34,068 bases of DNA from Oscillospiraceae bacterium (GTDB lineage: Bacteria > Bacillota > Clostridia > Oscillospirales > UBA929): NCBI GenBank assembly GCA_031265355.1, contig JAISCT010000061.1:1-34068 (forward strand), written 5' to 3'. The notes under the pieces are model-generated. The model had not been told where the DNA came from, did not search any database, and worked only from the letters and a program-made list of their open reading frames with translations. This document shows, one piece after another, positions 22,604-29,813 of this stretch. The first letter of the stretch is position 1, and every line of letters begins with the position of its first letter. The translations under genes were made by a program, and so were the position numbers.

Positions 22604-23659
22604 ATGGCTTCAAAGAAAACCTGCTTTGTGATTACGCCGATAGGAGACCCCAAGGCAGAAATTCGGCGTAAAATGAATATGCTTACCAACGCCATCAAAG
22701 AAATGCTCAAGGATGACTTCACTGTGAAAGGACCCCTTGATTATAATAAGATAGGGGATATACCAAAATATGTGATCGAAGCTCTTACTGAGTCAGATCT
22801 TGTTATAGCAAATCTTTCTGGAGATTTTACAAATAATAATCCAAATCCAAATCCAAATGTGATGTATGAACTGGGAATCAGATATTCAATAGGAAAGCCT
22901 GTAGTTTTGGTTGCAGAGAAAGGAACCAAGTTGTCATTTGATATAAATCATGAAAAAGTCATTCAGTTTGGATACTTTGTGGATGATTTCGAAACATTCA
23001 AGGGGGAATTAGCAAGAACAATAACCCACATAGATTTTAGCAATTTCTATCAGGGACCAGTCGTTGATATTATCAAGGCTGGTTCTCCACCGTGTGTCTA
23101 CAATCAATTTGCGAAAATAGTGGAAAATGTACATATATTTGCGGAGATATATTCTTATATCACTAGCGTTGACCATGATCATGGATTAGTGAACAAGGAT
23201 GTGATAATATTTGCGCTCGATTTAAGTTTTACCAAAGCAGGAATTTTACAATTAGTAAATATAGTAAGTGATATTGATATTAGAATTCTCGCTCTTGATA
23301 GATCGGCTAAAGACCTAACTACATTTAAGGATGGTCTTTCATGGAACAGCGACACATTAGACAGCAATGTAAATGACTTGGCAAACTCAACCAATGCGAT
23401 AAAAAGGAGGAATAATTCGCTTGAAGTTAGAAGTTCGTCTATTGCGTATCCTTATCAAGGTATTATTATTGATGACTTGTTATTCTTTAACTGGATTAAT
23501 ATTATAGATGGTAATAAAATTCAAGGGAACACAGTAACCCAAATGTTACAGCGAAATTCAGACGATGGTTTTTCAATGACTCAATTCGATTCGTTCAAGG
23601 CATGGTTTGAATACTATTGGAAGTATGCAAGAGTACGCTATTCCTCGGATCATTATTAA
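22604..23659 (+). CDS. Nucleoside-deoxyribosyltransferase/TIR-like N-terminal domain protein, possible defence effector
   Basis: A 351-residue protein. The first 140 residues match a Rossmann-like nucleotide-binding fold found in deoxyribosyltransferase- and TIR-related proteins: KTCFVITPIGDPKAEIRRK, then IPKYVIEALTESDLVIANLSG, NPNVMYELGIRYSIGKPVVLV and FDINHEKVIQF. The NPNVMYELG segment carries the usual active-site Glu. The remaining 210 residues form an uncharacterised domain with alternating strands and helices, ending YYWKYARVRYSSDHY. Enzymes of this group cleave N-glycosidic bonds of nucleotides or NAD, and many relatives serve in phage defence; that role is inferred. DNA is strikingly AT-rich compared with neighbours, indicating transfer. 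The ribosome site is GGGGGGTG. Confidence 0.6.
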   Translation: MASKKTCFVITPIGDPKAEIRRKMNMLTNAIKEMLKDDFTVKGPLDYNKIGDIPKYVIEALTESDLVIANLSGDFTNNNPNPNPNVMYELGIRYSIGKPVVLVAEKGTKLSFDINHEKVIQFGYFVDDFETFKGELARTITHIDFSNFYQGPVVDIIKAGSPPCVYNQFAKIVENVHIFAEIYSYITSVDHDHGLVNKDVIIFALDLSFTKAGILQLVNIVSDIDIRILALDRSAKDLTTFKDGLSWNSDTLDSNVNDLANSTNAIKRRNNSLEVRSSSIAYPYQGIIIDDLLFFNWINIIDGNKIQGNTVTQMLQRNSDDGFSMTQFDSFKAWFEYYWKYARVRYSSDHY

Positions 23660-23699
23660 TAACTCTCAAAATCAAACATACCACAAGGCATCCGTCGTA

Positions 23700-24208
23700 T
23701 GATTGAGAATCTCCTTGCCGCGATTCGCCTTGCGGAATGCGCGGGCAGAGCGAATGAATTTTTCCCCAACTTCAACTATATCACAATTTTTGGTTCCGAT
23801 TATGCCGAGTGCACTACGATAAGAATGAATCCATCGCTAAGTGACGAGGCATTGTCAATCATCAGCTATGGGCATATCGGCAGCCTGTTTTTCAACTGCG
23901 ACTTGCTCGGCTATGGATTCATGGGGTTATCGACATTTTTTATTGCGTTTACAATGGCGCCAAAAAGCAAAAGCGATAAAGTTCTTCGCGGATTGCTGTG
24001 GGATCATGAGGTGTTCTTTTTGCCTTGCCTGATTGTCCCTATGTTTCCTGTTTTTACAGTGGGAATGAGTACTGTTCTGGGAACCATTTCGCTGGAAATA
24101 TGGTGCGCGTATTTTATACCTATCTGCATTTTAGGCTATAGATATTTTCGCAGAGAACAAAATCGACCCGCAAATCATCGACCTGCACGCGAGAAGAAAC
24201 GCCATTAG
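23700..24208 (+). pseudogene. N-terminally truncated multi-pass membrane protein
   Basis: Residues about 60-150 contain three or four membrane helices (LLGYGFMGLSTFFIAFTM, VFFLPCLIVPMFPVF, IWCAYFIPICILGY), resembling the C-terminal half of a DUF4386-like clostridial membrane protein (tentative). The first membrane segments expected in such proteins are missing. The N-terminal stretch MIENLLAAIRLAECAGRA is GC-richer and may come from elsewhere. No ribosome site is seen at ATG 23700. Probably a chimeric relic at the right boundary of the acquired segment. Its stop codon lies in the palindrome at 24201-24234. Confidence 0.4.
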
Positions 24209-24234
24209 GGCGAATCGTGATTCGCCCTAATGGC
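24201..24234. repeat. Perfect 34-bp palindrome
   Basis: Two 16-bp perfect arms (GCCATTAGGGCGAATC and its complement) around GT. The left arm contains the stop codon of the preceding frame. No T-run follows. It could be an element end, a recombination scar or a factor-dependent terminator. Confidence 0.7.
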
Positions 24235-24263
24235 TGTGCATCGGCAATCCCTACCAGACGACA

Positions 24264-24306
24264 CAAAAAGGCGGCGGCTTTGAGAGATGTTCAAAGCCGC
24301 CGCCTT
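24264..24306 (-). terminator. Rho-independent terminator of the opuC operon
   Basis: A 16-bp perfect stem (AAGGCGGCGGCTTTGA and complement) with a 7-nt loop; on the minus strand it runs into TTTTTGTG. It lies 21 nt past the opuCC stop. Confidence 0.88.
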
Positions 24307-24326
24307 ATATTGCGCGCCGCCCTCGA

Positions 24327-25220
24327 TCAGATGAAGCCCTTTGACGTCAGGAAATCGCGGGCTACGTCGGCGGGGTTTTCGCGCTGGCCGTCCACACGGA
24401 AATTGAGCGCCCGCATGGTCTCGTCGTCCAAGGACCCAGCCAGGCGGTTCACGAGCTCCACCAACTCCGGATAGGCCTCCGCCACCTCCGCGCGGAGAAT
24501 CGGCGCCGCATGGTAGGGCGGGAAAAACTGCTTGTCGTCCTCCAGCACCACAAGATCGTACTCAAGGAGCAGTCCGTCTGTGGAAAAGGCGTTCGTCACC
24601 TGGATCTCATCGCTGTTGATGGCCGTGTAACGGAGCGTGCCCTCAATCGCCAGTTCGTTTTTGAATGCCATGTCGTATGTTTTCTTCAGATTGGGGATCC
24701 CATCGGCGCGGTTCAAGATTTCGAAGCTCACTCCCAGCACCATGTCCTGCGACACCTTGGCGAGATCGGAATAGGTTTTGAGGCCGTACTGCTCCGCGGT
24801 ATCCGGCCGAACGGTGAGCGTGTAGGTGTTGTTGAACCCAAGCGGATCGAGCATCAGCAGCTCGTAGTCCCGCTCAAGATCCTGAGCCGAAATGTCGTAA
24901 ACCTCGTCGGCCGTCTTGATGTCGTTGTACCCCAGATAGTTCGCATACACCGTGCCGGTGTAGTCAACACATAGGTCGACGTCGCCGCTCTGCATGGCCG
25001 CAAACAGTACGTTGGAACTCAGTTCGCGCTTGTACTCCACCTGAATGTCCGTGTTCTCCTCCACCAGGATCTGAAGTGCGTTCCCAAGGATATCCTGCTC
25101 CGTGTAAGCCTTTGCTCCGACGACGATGCTGCGGCTCTCCTTCGGCCCGCAGCCGATGAGCAGCAGGAAGATCGCCGTCCCCAGCAGCAGCGCGATGACT
25201 CTTTTCTTCATATCGACCAT
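24327..25220 (-). CDS. opuCC: Glycine betaine/choline-type substrate-binding lipoprotein
   Basis: The extracytoplasmic solute-binding part of an OpuC/OsmF-type ABC importer, 297 residues. The signal peptide ends in a lipobox, LLIGC, so the mature protein is lipid-anchored. The binding domain starts IVVGAKAYTEQDILGNALQILVEENT and continues SGDVDLCVDYTGTVYANYLG, the hallmark of the OpuAC/QbsP quaternary-amine family; later parts give FSTDGLLLEYDLVVLEDDKQFFPPYHAAP. ATG 25211 is an alternative start nine bases on. It is the last gene of the operon, 46 nt after opuCB. Exact substrate (betaine, carnitine, choline, proline betaine) cannot be told. Confidence 0.92.
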   Translation of the reverse strand: MVDMKKRVIALLLGTAIFLLLIGCGPKESRSIVVGAKAYTEQDILGNALQILVEENTDIQVEYKRELSSNVLFAAMQSGDVDLCVDYTGTVYANYLGYNDIKTADEVYDISAQDLERDYELLMLDPLGFNNTYTLTVRPDTAEQYGLKTYSDLAKVSQDMVLGVSFEILNRADGIPNLKKTYDMAFKNELAIEGTLRYTAINSDEIQVTNAFSTDGLLLEYDLVVLEDDKQFFPPYHAAPILRAEVAEAYPELVELVNRLAGSLDDETMRALNFRVDGQRENPADVARDFLTSKGFI

Positions 25221-25266
25221 CTCTCCTCTCTCCCCCTTCGGGGTGTTCGAAAATTTTTTAAAAATG

Positions 25267-25905
25267 TCAATTTTGTTTGAAACAGGCGGGCGTCACCAGC
25301 TTTTCCACCAAGGAAAACAGGAAGTCCATCAGCAGCGCCAGCAGACAGGCAGGGACGGCGCCCGCCAGGATTTGGTAGTCGTTGAGCGTGCGGATACCCG
25401 AGTAGATCAGGTAACCAAGGCCGTTTGCGCCGATGAACGCGGCGAGCGTCACAAGCCCCACCGAAGTGACGGCGGAGATGCGCACGCCCGCCATGATGAC
25501 CGGCAGTGCCAGCGGCAGCTTGACCTTTGCGAGCACCTGGATCCTCGTCATTCCGATCCCCTTCGCGGCCTCAAGCGTCTCCGCGTTGATACCGGAGAGG
25601 CCCGTTACCGTGTTTTTGATGATGGGCAGCAGCGAATAGACGACGACCATGAAGACCGCCGGTCTCTCGCCGATCCCGAGCAGGGGGATCAAAAAACCCA
25701 GCAGCGCGATGCTGGGGATGGCCTGCACCACATTGGCCACGCCCAGCACCGGTTTCTTCAGCTTCCTCCGATAGCTGATTAGCACCCCCAACGGAACGCC
25801 GAGCGCTGTCGCGATGACAATGGAGAGCAGCGTGAGCTGCAGATGCTGAAACAGCCGCGTCGCGATCTCCCCGGCACTCTGGGTCAGAAATGTGAACAGA
25901 CTCAC
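25267..25905 (-). CDS. opuCB: Osmoprotectant ABC transporter permease
   Basis: A 212-residue inner-membrane permease with about five or six helices. It contains the binding-protein-dependent transport signature loop LEAAKGIGMTRIQVLAKVKLPLALPVIMAGVRIS (EAA motif) and the OpuC-like ending AFIGANGLGYLIYSGI. Its ATG overlaps the ATPase stop by 4 nt. Only one permease gene is present, whereas many OpuC systems have two (OpuCB and OpuCD), so this channel would be a homodimer unless another subunit is encoded elsewhere. Confidence 0.92.
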   Translation of the reverse strand: MSLFTFLTQSAGEIATRLFQHLQLTLLSIVIATALGVPLGVLISYRRKLKKPVLGVANVVQAIPSIALLGFLIPLLGIGERPAVFMVVVYSLLPIIKNTVTGLSGINAETLEAAKGIGMTRIQVLAKVKLPLALPVIMAGVRISAVTSVGLVTLAAFIGANGLGYLIYSGIRTLNDYQILAGAVPACLLALLMDFLFSLVEKLVTPACFKQN

Positions 25906-27035
25906 GATGTCACCGCCTCCGTTTCGTCCAGATAGGGCCGGCTCAGCGTCGTCAGCAGGCTGCTCTTGGTGATGAGCCCCGCCACAGTGCCCGCCTCGTC
26001 GAGGACGGGAACGGCGGAGAGCCCGCCGCGGTTCACAATCTGCAGAACCTCCACGATATTCTCGTCGGGGGAGACCTTCTCGAACTGACGCCGCATCACG
26101 CGCGAAACGGGGACGCTCCGGTCCGCGCAGGTCTGCACTTCTCTGGCCGAGATGATGCCCAGCATGCGCATGTTCTCCCCAGTGATCAGGAGGCTGTCGA
26201 CCTTGCGCGTGCGCATCCGCTCGATACAGCGCATGACCGTTGTGTCGGCGGAGGCGCAGACGGGATTTTGGATCATGATATCCCGAGCCCGGATGAAGGC
26301 CGGGGACGACCAGATCCGATTGCGGCCGATGAAATCGGCGACGAACCCATTGGCAGGATGCTTCATGACCGCCTCCACCGTGTCGTACTGCACAACGCCG
26401 CCCTCATGGATGAGACAGATCCTGTCGGCGATCTTCACGGCCTCGTCCATGTCGTGCGTCACGAAGACGATCGTCTTGCGCACCCGCGCCTGCAAGTCGG
26501 CCAGCTCGTCCTGGAGCTGAGCCCGCGTCAGCGGATCGAGAGCGGAAAACGGTTCGTCCATCAAGATCACCTCGGGGTCGCACGCAAAGGCCCGCGCTAC
26601 GCCGACACGCTGCTGCTGTCCGCCAGAGAGCTGGGACGGATAACGGTCGAGGAACTGCTCCGGGTCGAGGCCTACCATCCGCATCAGCTCCGCGCTTCGC
26701 GTCTCGATGTCCGCCCGGTTCACCCGCTGAAGCCGAGGGATGATCTCGATGTTCTCCCGGACCGTCATATGGGGGAAGAGCCCCGTCTGCTGGATCACAT
26801 AGCCCATGTTCCGGCGCAGCTCGATCTCGTCTTGGGCCGCCGTGTCCGCCCCATTGATGTATACCCGGCCGCTGGTCGGACGGATCAGCCGGTTGATGAT
26901 CTTCAACAGCGTCGTCTTCCCGCAGCCGCTGGGCCCAATGATGACCACCAGCTCGCCCTTTTCGACTTCAAATGAGATGTCCGACACGACCACCTGCTGC
27001 TCATACCGCTTTGTGATGCCCTCAAATCGAATCAT
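25902..27035 (-). CDS. opuCA: Osmoprotectant ABC transporter ATPase with CBS pair
   Basis: A 377-residue ATPase of the OpuCA/ProV group. Walker A is GPSGCGKTT (about 34-42), then the signature [14 protein letters not shown], Walker [13 protein letters not shown] and the switch histidine in VTHD. Residues about 255-375 are two CBS domains, which sense ionic strength or nucleotides (c-di-AMP in some homologues). The frame extends upstream to 27116, but ATG 27035 has AAAGGAG and the native start sequence [12 protein letters not shown]. It is the first gene of the transporter operon, behind a promoter and operator at 27090-27160. Confidence 0.94.
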   Translation of the reverse strand: MIRFEGITKRYEQQVVVSDISFEVEKGELVVIIGPSGCGKTTLLKIINRLIRPTSGRVYINGADTAAQDEIELRRNMGYVIQQTGLFPHMTVRENIEIIPRLQRVNRADIETRSAELMRMVGLDPEQFLDRYPSQLSGGQQQRVGVARAFACDPEVILMDEPFSALDPLTRAQLQDELADLQARVRKTIVFVTHDMDEAVKIADRICLIHEGGVVQYDTVEAVMKHPANGFVADFIGRNRIWSSPAFIRARDIMIQNPVCASADTTVMRCIERMRTRKVDSLLITGENMRMLGIISAREVQTCADRSVPVSRVMRRQFEKVSPDENIVEVLQIVNRGGLSAVPVLDEAGTVAGLITKSSLLTTLSRPYLDETEAVTS

Positions 27036-27089
27036 ACCCCGCTCCTTTCCCGCACAGCCACACGGTTCTGCCGCCGTCTGGATGCCGCG

Positions 27090-27126
27090 AAGAAACAATC
27101 TGCACCCTATCGGCAAGTTGTTTCTT
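27090..27126 (-). promoter_or_regulatory. Inverted-repeat operator, candidate BusR site
   Basis: AAGAAACAA (27090-27098) and TTGTTTCTT (27118-27126) are perfect 9-bp inverted half-sites with a 19-nt spacer. They cover the transcription start and early leader of the transporter operon. A widely spaced dyad suits a tetrameric regulator such as BusR, whose gene ends 66 nt away. Assignment is inference. Confidence 0.55.
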
Positions 27127-27131
27127 TGGAC

Positions 27132-27160
27132 AGTATATCACGCCGGTTCCCAGGCGTCAA
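27132..27160 (-). promoter_or_regulatory. Sigma-A promoter of opuCA-opuCB-opuCC
   Basis: On the minus strand: TTGACG (27155-27160), 17-nt spacer, TATACT (27132-27137). Transcription starts near 27125, inside the inverted repeat at 27090-27126. Confidence 0.8.
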
Positions 27161-27192
27161 CTGTCAAGGCCGCAAAAAACCGCGGCGGCGGC

Positions 27193-27819
27193 TCAGCCCT
27201 GCAGCAGCTTAACGGCGGCGGCGTAGGTCTGGTCGTTGCCGATAAGGTAAAAGATGTCGCCCTCGCAGAAAGTGGCGTAGGGCCCCGGCGACACGATCAA
27301 TCGTTCGCCGCGTCGAATGGCGATGATCGTGCCCCCGGTGTTGTGCCAGAAACGCAGCTCATCGGCCGTCTTCCCTATCACGGCCGCCCCGGCGGTGATC
27401 CGAAGCTCGTAGGGCGTGAGAGGGCTGATACTCTTCAGTCGCTCGGCGGCGTCTACAAGGATCTGAATCTTCACGGTCATCTCGGCGGACTCCTCCGCCT
27501 GCCGCCGGGCCCACTGCGTGATCTGCCGCTGCAGTGCCGTCACACTCTCCACCTGCTGCTGGTGCTCGATAAACTCCCGCGCTTTTTGGACGGAAACGAC
27601 CTCCACGCCGCTACCCTTCTCGATGGACAGGATCCCGACGTCCTTGAGCAAGTGGACGGCCTTGCGGATCGTCTCCGGCGATGTCTTGTAGTGCGAGGCC
27701 AGCACGGACCGGCCAAACAGCTTCTGCCCCTCCACATAGGTGCCGCTCACGATGTTCTCCGCGATGCCGATGGCGATCTTCCGGTAGGCCGACGTCGTGA
27801 CCTTCTGTGCACTTTCCAT
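27193..27819 (-). CDS. busR: BusR-like regulator: GntR-type helix-turn-helix plus RCK_C (TrkA-C)
   Basis: A 208-residue repressor. Residues 1-75 are a GntR-type winged helix (YRKIAIGIAENIVSGTYVEGQKLFGRSVLASHYKTSPETIRKAV), followed by a long helix (about 80-125) and a C-terminal RCK_C domain (about 125-208: GGTIIAIRRGERLIVSPGPYATFCEGDIFYLIG). This order matches BusR, which binds c-di-AMP and represses osmolyte uptake genes in lactococci and streptococci. Location directly before the OpuC operon supports the match. ATG 27819 has GGGAGAG upstream; the longer frame to 27984 is translated from repeat A3 and is rejected. A GC palindrome (27851-27866) and A3 lie in its leader. Confidence 0.87.
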   Translation of the reverse strand: MESAQKVTTSAYRKIAIGIAENIVSGTYVEGQKLFGRSVLASHYKTSPETIRKAVHLLKDVGILSIEKGSGVEVVSVQKAREFIEHQQQVESVTALQRQITQWARRQAEESAEMTVKIQILVDAAERLKSISPLTPYELRITAGAAVIGKTADELRFWHNTGGTIIAIRRGERLIVSPGPYATFCEGDIFYLIGNDQTYAAAVKLLQG

Positions 27820-27894
27820 GGCACTCTCCCGCCGTTTCCCCAGCGCGCCGCCGCCCGCACGGGCGGTCCAGATTGCATCTGGCGCGCATGATTT

Positions 27895-27968
27895 TAGTAC
27901 CTTGTTGCCGCGAAGCGGCAACAAAAAACAAGAATTTGGGTTGTGGGTTGCAGGTGCAACCCACGTTA
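27895..27968 (+). repeat. Family A 74-bp double-hairpin repeat, copy A3
   Basis: By eye this copy is identical to A1. It lies between the busR promoter (27973-28001) and the busR start, so its two hairpins would be part of the busR leader RNA. Confidence 0.92.
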
Positions 27969-27972
27969 GATT

Positions 27973-28001
27973 ATTGTATTGCATAGAACGGAAAGGGTCA
28001 A
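27973..28001 (-). promoter_or_regulatory. Sigma-A promoter of busR
   Basis: On the minus strand: TTGACC (27996-28001), 17-nt spacer, TACAAT (27973-27978). Transcription would begin at the very edge of repeat A3. It diverges from the hydG promoter 30 nt away. Confidence 0.7.
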
Positions 28002-28031
28002 GAGATTTAGACGGAAATTGGGGCAGCGCGG

Positions 28032-28060
28032 TTGCTTTTTTGCTCCAGCTGGATTATAAT
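28032..28060 (+). promoter_or_regulatory. Promoter of hydG-hydF-hydE
   Basis: TTGCTT (28032-28037), 17-nt spacer, perfect TATAAT (28055-28060). The leader to hydG is about 190 nt and GC-rich, with a hairpin CGCCCGCC/GGGCGGGCG near 28116-28138. Confidence 0.6.
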
Positions 28061-28201
28061 AGGGATTGACCTGACAAAAAAGAGTGTTCTGATTTGGAAG
28101 GCGTGCCAAAGGACGACGCCCGCCTCTTCGGGCGGGCGCGGTTGTCCGTCTCCGTCGGCGCCTGTGGGCCCGGGGCGGCGGCTTTGTCTTTGTACGCCTT
28201 T

Positions 28202-28240
28202 CGGGGCGCCATTTTTTTGCGCGGAGCCGCGCACGCCCCG
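28202..28240 (+). promoter_or_regulatory. Stable leader structure next to the hydG ribosome site
   Basis: CGGGGCG (28202-28208) pairs with CGCCCCG (28234-28240), and inside it GCGCGG pairs with CCGCGC. A run of seven T lies at 28212-28218 within the loop side. The bases 28205-28210 could instead pair with an upstream GGCGCC, giving a terminator-like hairpin before the T-run. The structure ends directly before GGAAAGG, so it could control hydG expression by attenuation or by masking the ribosome site. Confidence 0.35.
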
Positions 28241-28255
28241 GAAAGGATGGGTTTT

Positions 28256-29665
28256 ATGTACACACAAACCACAACTCACGCCGCCGAGCCGGCCTGTTTT
28301 ATCGATGAAAACTACATCCAAGGCCTTCTGGAGGAGACCGCGCACCCCTCCGGCGCGGAGGCCGATGCCGTGCTGGATCGGGCGGAGCGCTTCGAGGGCC
28401 TGACACACCGGGACGTGGCGGTGCTGCTGAACACAACGGACCCAGCCCGCCGCGCCCGCCTCTTCGCACTGGCGGGGCGCGTGAAGGAGCGGATCTACGG
28501 GGAGCGGGTCGTGTTGTTTGCCCCGCTCTACATCAGTGACTACTGTGTCAATCACTGCACCTACTGCGGTTTTCGCTGCCCCAACACCTTCGAACGCCGT
28601 CAGCTGACGCTGGACGAGGTGCGGGAGGAGGTGCGTATTTTGGAGAAGATGGGGCACAAACGCCTCGCGCTGGAGGCGGGGGAGGACCCGGTCCGCTGCC
28701 CCCTCTCCTATGTCCTCGATTGCATTCGGACCATCTACGACATGAAGTTCGAACGCGGGGAGATCCGGCGGGTCAACGTCAACATCGCCGCCACGAGCGT
28801 CGACTCCTTCCGGCTGCTGAAGGAGGCGCAGATCGGCACCTACATCCTGTTTCAGGAGACCTACCACCGGCCCACCTACGAGACCGTTCACCCCATCGGA
28901 CCGAAGCGCGACTACCTGTATCACACCATGGCCTTCGATCGCGCGATGGAGGCGGGCATCGAGGACGTGGGCGGCGGCGCGCTCTTTGGCCTCTACGACC
29001 CCCGCTTTGAGGTGATCGGCCTGATGCTCCACAACGAGCACCTGGAGGAGACCTTTGGCGTGGGCTTCCACACGATTTCAATGCCGCGCATCCGCCCGGC
29101 CGAAGGGGTGGAGGAGACCTCCTACCCCTATGCCGTGGACGACGAGCTCTTTTTGCACCTGGCAGCCGTCATCCGGCTGGCCGTCCCCTTCACGGGGATG
29201 ATCATCTCCACCCGGGAGAGCCCGGAGATGCGCCGGAAACTCATCGGCATCGGCATCTCCCAGATCAGCGGCGGTTCCAGCGTAGAAGTGGGCGGCTACG
29301 GCAAACGGGCGCGGGGCGGCACGCAGTTCGTTTTGTCCGACAGCCGGGCGGCGGACGAGATCATCACCTGGCTGATGGAGGAAGGGCTGGTCCCCAGTTT
29401 CTGTACCGCCTGCTACCGCAAGGGCCGGACCGGCGATCGCTTCATGTCGCTGGCGAAGAGCGGCAATATTCGCAACGTATGCCTGCCGAACGCGCTGATG
29501 ACACTGAAAGAATACAGCCTCGATTACGGCGACGCGCCATTTCACACGCTGGCCGACCGGCTGATCGCGGACAAACTGCCGCACATCGCCAGCGACAATG
29601 TCCGGACGCTGGTGGCACAAAAATTGCAGCGCCTGGAGGAGGGCCAACGGGACTTATATATCTAA
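28256..29665 (+). CDS. hydG: [FeFe]-hydrogenase maturase HydG
   Basis: A radical SAM tyrosine lyase that makes the CO and CN ligands (an Fe(CO)2CN-cysteine synthon) for the [FeFe]-hydrogenase H-cluster. The 469-residue protein has the radical SAM motif CVNHCTYCGF (Cys97, Cys101, Cys104) in the typical context APLYISDYCVNHC. The C-terminal auxiliary-cluster motif CTACYRKGRTGDRFM...NVCLPN binds the second Fe-S cluster. ATG 28256 is favoured over upstream starts by GGAAAGG 11 nt before. Its TAA stop is the first triplet of repeat A4. hydF and hydE follow on the same strand. Confidence 0.96.
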   Translation: MYTQTTTHAAEPACFIDENYIQGLLEETAHPSGAEADAVLDRAERFEGLTHRDVAVLLNTTDPARRARLFALAGRVKERIYGERVVLFAPLYISDYCVNHCTYCGFRCPNTFERRQLTLDEVREEVRILEKMGHKRLALEAGEDPVRCPLSYVLDCIRTIYDMKFERGEIRRVNVNIAATSVDSFRLLKEAQIGTYILFQETYHRPTYETVHPIGPKRDYLYHTMAFDRAMEAGIEDVGGGALFGLYDPRFEVIGLMLHNEHLEETFGVGFHTISMPRIRPAEGVEETSYPYAVDDELFLHLAAVIRLAVPFTGMIISTRESPEMRRKLIGIGISQISGGSSVEVGGYGKRARGGTQFVLSDSRAADEIITWLMEEGLVPSFCTACYRKGRTGDRFMSLAKSGNIRNVCLPNALMTLKEYSLDYGDAPFHTLADRLIADKLPHIASDNVRTLVAQKLQRLEEGQRDLYI

Positions 29666-29736
29666 CATGGGTTGCACCTGCAACCCACAACCCAAATTCT
29701 TGTTTTTTGTTGCCGCTTCGCGGCAACAAGGTACTA
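29663..29736 (-). repeat. Family A 74-bp double-hairpin repeat, copy A4
   Basis: It begins with TAACATG, one base different from the A1 complement. The first TAA is the stop codon of hydG. It sits inside the hyd operon, between hydG and hydF, and would be transcribed. Confidence 0.92.
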
Positions 29737-29738
29737 AT

Positions 29739-29795
29739 AGATAACAGCTGGGCGCCTCCATTCACTGTTATCTGTTATCTGTTCACTGTTATCTG
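29739..29795 (+). repeat. Short direct and inverted repeats before hydF
   Basis: TTCACTGTTATCTG occurs at 29761-29774 and again at 29782-29795, with a partial TTATCTG between. AGATAACAG (29739-29747) is the exact complement of part of each unit, allowing a hairpin with 29765-29773. AT-rich within a GC-rich operon; it directly precedes the hydF ribosome site. Confidence 0.6.
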
Positions 29796-29813
29796 AAAAA
29801 GGGGATGCGCCGT

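Noticed and set aside
22395..24208. Complete retron
   Set aside because: No reverse transcriptase (no YxDD-containing frame) is found near the leader or effector. Only the inverted-repeat-bounded leader is reminiscent.
27820..27984. N-terminal extension of BusR encoded by repeat A3
   Set aside because: The repeat-derived residues also appear in other frames next to the other A copies, and ATG 27819 has a good ribosome site.
114..29736. Family A repeats as a CRISPR array
   Set aside because: Copies are kilobases apart, in both orientations, without regular spacers or cas genes.
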